Assembly: GCA_021163005.1 (NCBI GenBank)
Contig: JAGGXP010000037.1
Coordinates: 1 to 41,914, forward strand
DNA: 41,914 nucleotides
Direction: 5' to 3'
Source of the DNA: Candidatus Aenigmatarchaeota archaeon
Lineage (GTDB): Archaea > Aenigmatarchaeota > Aenigmatarchaeia > QMZP01 > JAFGSV01
Below the pieces are notes generated by a model, which saw only the letters and a program-made list of their open reading frames with translations, had not been told where the DNA came from and made no database searches. Position numbers and translations under genes: made by a program. Positions 30,601 through 39,600 of the stretch are shown here, in pieces; the first letter of the stretch is position 1, and each line of letters begins with the position of its first letter.

Positions 30601-33600
30601 CAGGCTTATGTTCGTGCCGTTCATGGTGTAGTTCGCCGAGACGTTGAGGTCATAGGCCGTGCTCAGCGGAAGGTTGGGCGCGGTGAAGTTGAATGCCCAG
30701 TGGCCGAGCTGCTGGCTGTTAAGCATGTAGTCAAGGTAGGCATTGTAATATGCCGGCACCACATCGCCTGTGGAGTTCATGAGTGTCAGGTTTATGGTCT
30801 GGTTGCCGGGAACAGTGAAGTTGACGCCTGCCGCAACTGCGTCAACTGTGTAGTTGCTGCCGTTTGCCAGTGTTCTCGTGTCCTCCAGCTGGATGCCGTT
30901 CACGGTGAGGTTGAAGTATATCTCTATTCCGTTGAGGTTTTCAATAGTCAGGTTGAAGTATTCCAGGTATCCCTTCTCCACGATGCTCTCGTTGGTCTCG
31001 AATCCTGTGTCATTTGCCACAGCTGTTTCCAGCATCTTTGACTCGTTGACACTGCCGTTGACAAACCATGTCGTTATGTTCAGAGGTGTATCTGTGGTTC
31101 CGTCAGACAGCGTTGCATTCCAGGCAACGCTCTCGTTTGGCAGTATGGCCGTGGTCCCGTAAGTGAGGTTCACGTCAACCTGAACTGTCTTGTTGGAGGT
31201 TATGTTTATGACAGGCTGGGCTTCGGTCGGCGAGAGTATGTTTATGAAATAGGGGTGCACTGTGAGTATGAGCTCTGCGCTTCTGGTTATCTCGGTGCCT
31301 GCGGTGTTGTTGTAGCTTCTGTAGTAGGCCGTTACATTGGTTTCGCTGTATACGACCGGCGCGGTGTAGCTGATGTTGACATTCACGGGAATGCCGAGAT
31401 ATATTGGCAGCGTGCCGTTCGGGACTGCGCTGAAGTAGTCGCCGTCTCCTGGTACGGGCGAAATCCACGTGTCAACCACTGTCGGGTTCACATTGCCCGA
31501 ATTGCTCAGCGTCACTGTGCCAAGCTCACCGGCAGTGCCCTGTATGACATCGAGCTGGAGCAGGTTTGGTGTCTGAGTCCATGAAAGATTGGTGGGTATT
31601 CTCACAAACAGATCCGTGGTGTCGTAAAGCCCGCCGTCCGCTGCCGCCTCGAGGAGTCCTGAATAGGTTCCTGCCGGATAATCAACAGGTGTGTATATCT
31701 CTACTGTCACATCTGCTGTCTGGCCCGGTTCTATTGCACTTATCTTCTGCGGCCCGAATATGCTCGTGAAGTTTACGCAGGCCTCGCCTGATACACATGA
31801 AGACGTTATATTGGTTATGTTGGTATTACCTGCTGAGAGAATGGTCATGGTGGCGTTGCCGTATGTGATGTTGACTATGCCCATCTGGACGGTGACATTG
31901 TCCTCTATTATCTCTATCAGCGGGTTCGGCACGACCACAACAACAGCCTGCTCAGTGGAATTGGATGTGCTGTTGTCTATGTTGGTCCAGTAGGAGGTGA
32001 AGTTGAGTGTGTAATTGCCTGCAAGAGTGCCGTTGGGCACTGTAAGATTAAGCGGCGTCGGCACGCTCGTATTCCTGTATATGACGCTGTAGTTGAAACT
32101 GTCACCGCTGAGGTTCCAGCCTGCCGGAGCTGTCACGTTGACCGTGACGTTGTATGCGCGCGCATAGCCCGTGGTTGTGCTGAAGTCAATAGCCAGCATG
32201 GTCGAGTTGTGGATGCTGACGTTCTCCGCATAGTAGGCAGTCGCATTCGGGATGGCCAGCACTGTGGTGTTCGCCACTGCAGTGGCGTTGACCTCCTCGC
32301 ATCCCATCACGCCCTCGGTGTCGTTGGCACAGACCTTGAATGTGTAGAGCCCCGTGGTGTTCGTGGAATAGTTGAACCAGTAGTAAGAGCCGTTATTGCT
32401 CATGGGCGAAGTCGTGACGTTGCCGTCCGGCTGCGTCACGTTGACCCACGCGTAAACGACCTGCGTGTTGTCAGTTATGGTGGCGCTGACAGTCGTGTTC
32501 TCGAACAGTATCTCGAAGTGGTCCGGGTCTGCCCTCAGGTCGTTGATGTAAGGCGCGGGATTGGTTATGTTCAGCGTGAAGTTTATGTTCTTCGAGGACG
32601 GGGTGCCCGGCGTGCCCGTGTCAGTGTCCCATGATGTTATGACGACGTAGCCGTCTATGAGCCCCGTCGGGGCGTTCGCCGGTATGTCGTATCCTATGAA
32701 CATCTGGCCTGAAACCTGGCGGCCCACATCAACCGGATAGATGCCCAGCAGTGTGTTGTTGAGCTGTATGTACTGCTGGGCAGCGCCGCTCCTGTAAAAC
32801 GTGAGCGTCAGCTGCACATTGCCTGTGTTGGTGTAGTTTATCACTCCCAGCGTGCCGTTGGTGTCAAGTGGTGTGAATATCGTTCCTAGGCTGCCCGGCA
32901 CAGCTGTCCAGCTCCTGTTGGTGAGCACGGTTATGTTCAGCAGAGCCTCGTCAAATGCGGCGTTGCTGGCATTCGCCCTTATCTTCGTCCAGTAGTCTCC
33001 AGGAGGCTGTCCCTTCGGAACCTCCACATCAAGAGTCACAGTGAAGTTGTTTCCTTCCTGCACGTATCCCTGATAGTCTGGATTAATACCGAGTGTGCAT
33101 TCGGGGCAGTCCGTATGCAGGTTGCCTCCTATGTCAAAGACATTCACGTCAGTGATGGGTGTGTTTCCTGTTGAGGCCACTGTGAGGTTGCCAACACGTG
33201 TGTTTTCCCCATGCTGGACATCCTTATGCAGGTAGTCCTCGAGTATGTCAATAAGCGGGTTGGATGACACTATGACATTCACTATATCCTCTGTGAAGTT
33301 CTGCGTCTGGTCTGGGTTTGACCAGCTCGCATTGACATGGATCTGAAGAAGCCCCGGCGGCGTCTTCGCCTTGACGACTGCCTCCACCTCGAAGTAGCAT
33401 GACTCATTCGCGGCCATCTGTCCGCAGGTATAGTTGGTCAGCGGCGCACCGGTAGTTGCATTCCTGAATGTCACCTGGTCCGTAGACTCGTAAATGTCCA
33501 CAAAAACGTTATACGCATTGGGCGGTCCCTGATTTGTGAAGTTTACACTCATATTGAAGACATGGTCTTGTGTCTGGGTTATGCCGTCCGCTATTTCAGT

Positions 33601-36600
33601 GTCAGGTGAGGCGTTCAGGTCAGGTGTTATTTTTCCCCATACCGTGAAGTTGTAGAGTTCCGAAATGTTCAGGTTGTGCTCGTCGTACGGGTCCCATGCA
33701 TGTATCTCGACAAGGTAAAGTCCTCCCACAGGCGGATAGTACTGGGCCCTGAAAATGTCTTGGCTTGTATTGGTCATGTCAAGGAAGAAAGACGTGCCGT
33801 TCGGGTATGTTATGTTCGCCTTTACTTCATAAACCATGTAGTTGTCTGTGACAGTGGCTGTTATATTGGTGTAATTCAGGTTGGCCTCTATGCTGTAGTT
33901 TGGTATGACGCTGACATTGTATATCTGCGGCGGCTCTGTATCCTGTATATATATCAGTGCGTCTGCATCCGTCGTGGATGCGTTGTAAAGCAGCGTCTGG
34001 TTGTCGGTTATGTTGCACTTGAAGTTTATGTCTGTCTTGCTTTCAGGCACCCATAGCCTTGAAACATAACCTGTGCTGTTCGTATATTCCGTGCCGTTGT
34101 ATGTGTATAAAGACTGGCCCTCATACTTGTACCATATCTCTACTGGATAATTCTCTACCGGTATGCCGCCGTCGTCGTCCTCCACATAACAGGTGATGTT
34201 GAACGGAACCGGATACGGCTGTGTGCTCAGGTGTGGCGGACTTCCCCAGTAGACGCTGGCAGCTCCAGACACAGTTATAGTCACGTTCTTTGAAACGCTG
34301 TCGTAATGAGTCTTGGTTGCAGTGCTCGTGATGTTCTGCGTACCCGTCGTCATTGGATCGGGGTCTATATACTGCTCTTGCGTGCCGGCTCCGCCGACTA
34401 TGGTGAGCGGGGAGCCGCTGTTGTCATACCATGTCACGAGCGGGCTCAGGCTGCTGTTGCCGTTCTCGTCCCATATGCTTACATTACCCAAGAACCAGGC
34501 AAGGGTCTTCGATATAAGAGAGCCGTTCGCCGGTTCTGTGATGTTCATGTAGAGCATGCCTTTCACTTCAACTGTTGTTGTATTTGTTTCCGAGGGCTCG
34601 TTCGTTGACGGCTTTGTGGCATTCATGTAGATGACATAGTCCTGCGGGTATATGCTGTCTCCTGGATTGAACAGGAAGTAGCAGTAGCCGTTGCTGTCAG
34701 TGGTGCAGTTGCCAAGATAGCTTGTGGAGTTGTAGAAATGCACAACTGCATTTTCAGCATAGTCATTCGGCGGCGGCAGGTTGGCATCCTTCACCCTCGG
34801 CCTTATGTGCGTGGCATTCGGCGAGAATGAGTCATTCCTGTAAATCCATGTGTAGTTCTGCCAGATTTCTGCTATCTTCAGTGGCCTGTGTATTATGACA
34901 GTGGTCTGGTTGAGCCCGAAAGACACGTTGTAGTAAAGTGTCGTGTTGTCAGTTATGTTGCATGAAATGTTATGCCCGCCTGCTGTGTCGGTCTGGGTGT
35001 CCCAGAGCCACGTTGCTATTCCGGCGCTGTCTGTGTGGTTGCTGAGCTGCTGGATGCCGTCCTTCAGGAACGAGACCTCGTATCCTGTCAGGTTCTGCCC
35101 GGTATTGGCGTCCTTCACGTGGCATGTGACTGTCACCTCGTCGCCGGCCGATGCCTCTGTGTTGTTCACAGGCGAGATGTAGTCAACAGCCGCCCAGCCG
35201 TAGACGAGCACATTTGTCGTGTTTGTGTTGCCGTCGAAATACTGCCTGCTCGTGTTAACCCTCAGTATCTCAGGGCCGAGTGGGTAGTTGTAAGGCACCT
35301 GCCACGTCGTGTCGTATCCCGATGCTACCTGCGACCATGTCTCATTGTACCATGCAACACTGGTGTCATTTACATAAGAACTGCAGTCGTCCCTTACAAA
35401 AGCCGAAAGGTTGACTGCCGTGTTCCTGTTAATCACAGTTCCTGAAGAAGGCTGCTGGAGACTGACATACAGCTGGCCGTACACGACAAGGTCCTCGTCT
35501 GTTGTGGTGTATTCGGTTTCGTAGCAGACATCGTCCGTCTCGCCGTACCACTTCTGGACGCCTGCTGTCGAGTTGCACGTTGGATTGTAGGTTACCTGAC
35601 AGTAGCCGCCTGTCGTGGTATTGCATGGCAGACTTGTAAGCCCGGGAAGGTATTGAAGGTAAGCATTGGATGTGGCATTGGCAGGCTGTCCGGAGCCATC
35701 AAAAATCGTGATGTTCACTGTCTGGTTGCCGGGTACAGTTATGGAGGCGCCTGCCGCAACTGCGTCTGTTGTTGAGTTGGCGCCTGCCGGGATGCTCTGG
35801 TTGCTCGCCACCTGAAGGCCGTTGACTGTGAGGTTGTAGTATATTGTAGTGCCGTTGAGGTTCTCTATGGTGACGTTGAAGTATATGACGCTTCCGCTGC
35901 CTGTCACGGACTCCGTGTAATTCACCCCTGTTCCCGAAACTATGTAGACAAGATATGCATTGTACGTGGCATTGGCAGGAACGCCTGAAGTGTCAAGAAC
36001 CGTAAGGTTTATGTCCTGCAATCCCGGAAGCGTGAAGGATGCGCCTGCCGCAACTGCGTCTGTTGTTGAGTTGGCGCCTGCTGGGATGCTCTGGTTGCTC
36101 GCCACCTGAAGGCCGTTGACTGTGAGGTTGTAGTATATTGTAGTGCCGTTGAGGTTCTCTATGGTGACGTTGAAGTAGGATGGTGTACCTTCCTCAGTTA
36201 TGTCCTCACTGCGGTTGAATCCGTCATCAGTGCCTGTGTATATAATCTTGGAGGTGTTCAGCGCACTATGCATGAGTGCTGACGTGTAGTAGTCTCCGTG
36301 CTGCTTTATCCATACCAGCCCTGAAGCGTCGACAGGGTAGACACCAGCATCGTCGTCCTGTATGCGGAACGTGAGTGTTGCCTGAGGCGCTCCCTCTCTC
36401 CTGACTTCATCGCTGCTATTGGTGTCGTCTATTGTTGCAGTTATGTTGTCCGTCTGCAGCGTCAGTTCCATAAGCCCTGCGTAATATTCTAGATATGCAT
36501 TGTATGTGGCATTGGATGCGCTTCCTGATGCATCCATGATTGTGAGGTTGATTGCCTGGTCTCCGGGAAGCGTGAAGGATGCGCCTGCCGCAACTGCGTC

Positions 36601-39600
36601 TGTTGTTGAGTTGGCGCCTGCCGGGATGCTCTGGTTGCTCGCCACCTGAAGGCCGTTGACTGTGAGGTTGTAGTATATTGTAGTGCCGTTGAGGTTATCT
36701 ATGGTGATATTGTAGAAGCTCATCGGCGCATTCTCGCTGACTGGATGGGTATAATTGAGCCCACTCTCGTTCTGGGCTGTCTGGATAGCGCCGCTGTAGT
36801 ATTCCCCGGTTTCATCTGTGAAGCTGGAAACATCTGTCGTGTTGAATTTGAAGTATGCCAGCGGCCCGTTGAGATAATCCTGGCATGTGAACTGTATGTT
36901 CATATGCCCTGTGAAATACTGTGGATACTGCTCCGAGCATATTGGCGTCCACGGCAGCGTTCTCGAATGGTAGGCAGTAAGCGACCATGCCTGTGTGTCA
37001 AAGCTCTTGAGCACAGTTATGTTGTTCTCATTCTGGTCCTGGTCGTCTATGCACATATAGAAGTCGTACTGCTCTCCCCAGCCGCCTTCATAATGGTCTA
37101 TGTGCTGATCGTAAAGGTCCGGTGTGTTGCCAAGGTAGAATGCGTTCGGCTTTGTGGTGTCATTTGTCGCATAATACTGCTTGCTTATTATGACGCGCGC
37201 GTCATACCATGCCGGCGGGTATGTAGGCTGCGTCTGCCACGAGCAGTTGTACCACCCGTCACCTTCAGTCTCTGATATGCATGTATACCAGCAGAATGCC
37301 CCCGTGCAGGCATTCCTCTTTGCCTGGACAGTAAAGCTGTCCGCATTCAGAAGAGGCATTCCGCATTCGTCAACAAAGCTCGTTATGTTGACCTTGCCGC
37401 CTCTTTCGTATGATTCGCCATCCGGCCTGACTATTTCGACGTTCATGTTCGAGTAAAGCTCCCATGTGTAGACGCTTGAATTGGTGTCAGCATAATGAGT
37501 GTCGTTTGATATGCCTCCGAGCCAGTAGTGCAGGCCGACATCATAGAACGGTGAGTCAGTGCACTCCGGATCGAAGCTTATGTTCATGTAGCCGTTTGAG
37601 GTCGTGATGGACCAGCCGTCGTTGTAATAGGTTCCGTTGTAAGTGGTCCATATGTATCCTATTCCGTCTGGATCAACCGCCATGTCCCTGTCGGTGTCCC
37701 ATACGAGCAGGCTGAAGTTTATGTATTGCGTGCCTGACCTCCAGATGCTGTCCCCATCGCCGTCCACAAGACTCACAGAGACGTTGTCCTTCTCCACTGT
37801 GAAATTAGCGGCTGCTGTCTGGTCAGTGTTTGTGCACGTCCCGTAGTCGCACGCATTCTCGGCTGCAGTGAACCTGTATTCCCAGATGCCCTGGTCATCC
37901 TGGAAGAGTGTTGGTACATAAAGTGTCATGTTGACTGTCTCGTTTATAGGTGATGTCAATACAGTAGTGTTCCTTGAGACCCATATGGTGCTTCCGTATT
38001 TCCTTGTCTGCAGATTCACCGTGACATTGTCGAGATCCTCGTCCGTGACATTTACTACGAAAGTCCATGTCTCGCCCCACCCTCCTGTGTCAGTGCCTGT
38101 TTCGGAATACACCGATGGGACGGAAAGCTCAGGGCTCGTGACTATGTAGAAATGCTGTGGATAGAAAGCAGTTCCGTTGTAATAGAAATCCCTTGAGGCA
38201 ACGGAACTTGTGTTGTACCATCTTGCCTTGAGACCTGACGTGTTTATCTGGTACGGGTAGTTGCCTGACGTGTCTGTGACAGTCGAATAGCTGTAGTTTG
38301 TACCGCTTTCGTGTGTTACTGTTATGCTTATGTTGCTGTATGCTATCTGCTCGCACTGATCCACATCAATGGCATGCCCGACTAGTGTCACGTTCTCGCC
38401 GCGCTGGTAGAAATAGGGGTCAAGTGTGTCCAGCGTATGGTTGAACACGCCCATTATGAGCACGCTGAAGTTCTCCCCGGTTGTGACATTTGAGTCCTTG
38501 TAACATGAATCCTGATAGGTGCCGCCTTTCCACCTCTGGTAACCTACTGTATAATACTGGCACCAGGGATCAAAATCCAAATACAGGTAACCGCTGCTGT
38601 TTGTGGTGTTCTCGTTGAAGTCGTGGTAGGTGTAGTTCTCGCCGTCTGCTGTTACCCAGAATATGCCGTTTACGCCTGAGCCCACACTGGCATTTGCACG
38701 GTCCGTGTCGTTTATCAACAGTATGAACGGCGTGCTGGCAGTTCCACCTCTGCTGACGGTGCTGCCATTACCATAAACATATGTTACGAGCACGTCATCC
38801 TTCGTTATCGGAAGTCCCGTCTGGTTGCTGGTGTTGAACAGGTTCGTCCCATCATCCAGTTCGAAGCGGTATTCAGTTGCCGGACTTATGTCCCCGCACG
38901 TGAAGTCCGTTACTTGAATGAGGCATGTGCCGAGCCCGCCGTACACAGTGGTGTTGCCCTTGTCAAGCCAGGCAGAGCCGTTGTAAACCCAGAGTCTGCA
39001 GGAGACATTATCGTACTGCTTGTCGTCTATGTCAACGCTGTAGTTGAATGTCTCGCCCCAGCCGCCGTCGCTGTCGGCGGTGATGCTGAAATTCTCTGCC
39101 AGAGGCGGTGTGTTGTTGAGGTATATCCAGTTCCATAGTGTCGTTATATTGGTGTTGTAGTACTGTTGTCCAGAAGTCATCCTGATGCTCCAGTTGCCGC
39201 CTTTGTGGAATGAGGTGTCCCACGTGCAGTTGAACCAGCCATCGCCTTCCCTGTTCAACTGCGGGCAGGATTCCCATTGGTTGTCCGGAGAGCCAAATTC
39301 AAGGTTTGCAGTAGTTACATTCAGGATTCCCTCATTGCTGCAGTCTGTAGAGACATTGAACTTCACCACCAGAGTGTTCCCTACAGGCACGCTGACGCCT
39401 TCCGCGGGCTGCTCTATGTTGTTGTACAGCTGGCCGTATATGTAGGCATACCCATATGAACCCGGGAATGGTGTGTCCTTGTAGCACGAATCGCCGTAAG
39501 CGCCCGCCCACCATCCCTGCAGGCCTACTGAATAGCTGCAGTTGGGATTGAAGTCATGATAGAACGAGCCGTTGGCAATGGTTGATGTTACGTTGTCTAT

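Noticed and set aside
35747-36717. Insertion sequence or mobile element as the source of the 137-nt repeats
   Set aside because: The repeats are in frame, encode the same protein module, and have no terminal inverted repeats or transposase.
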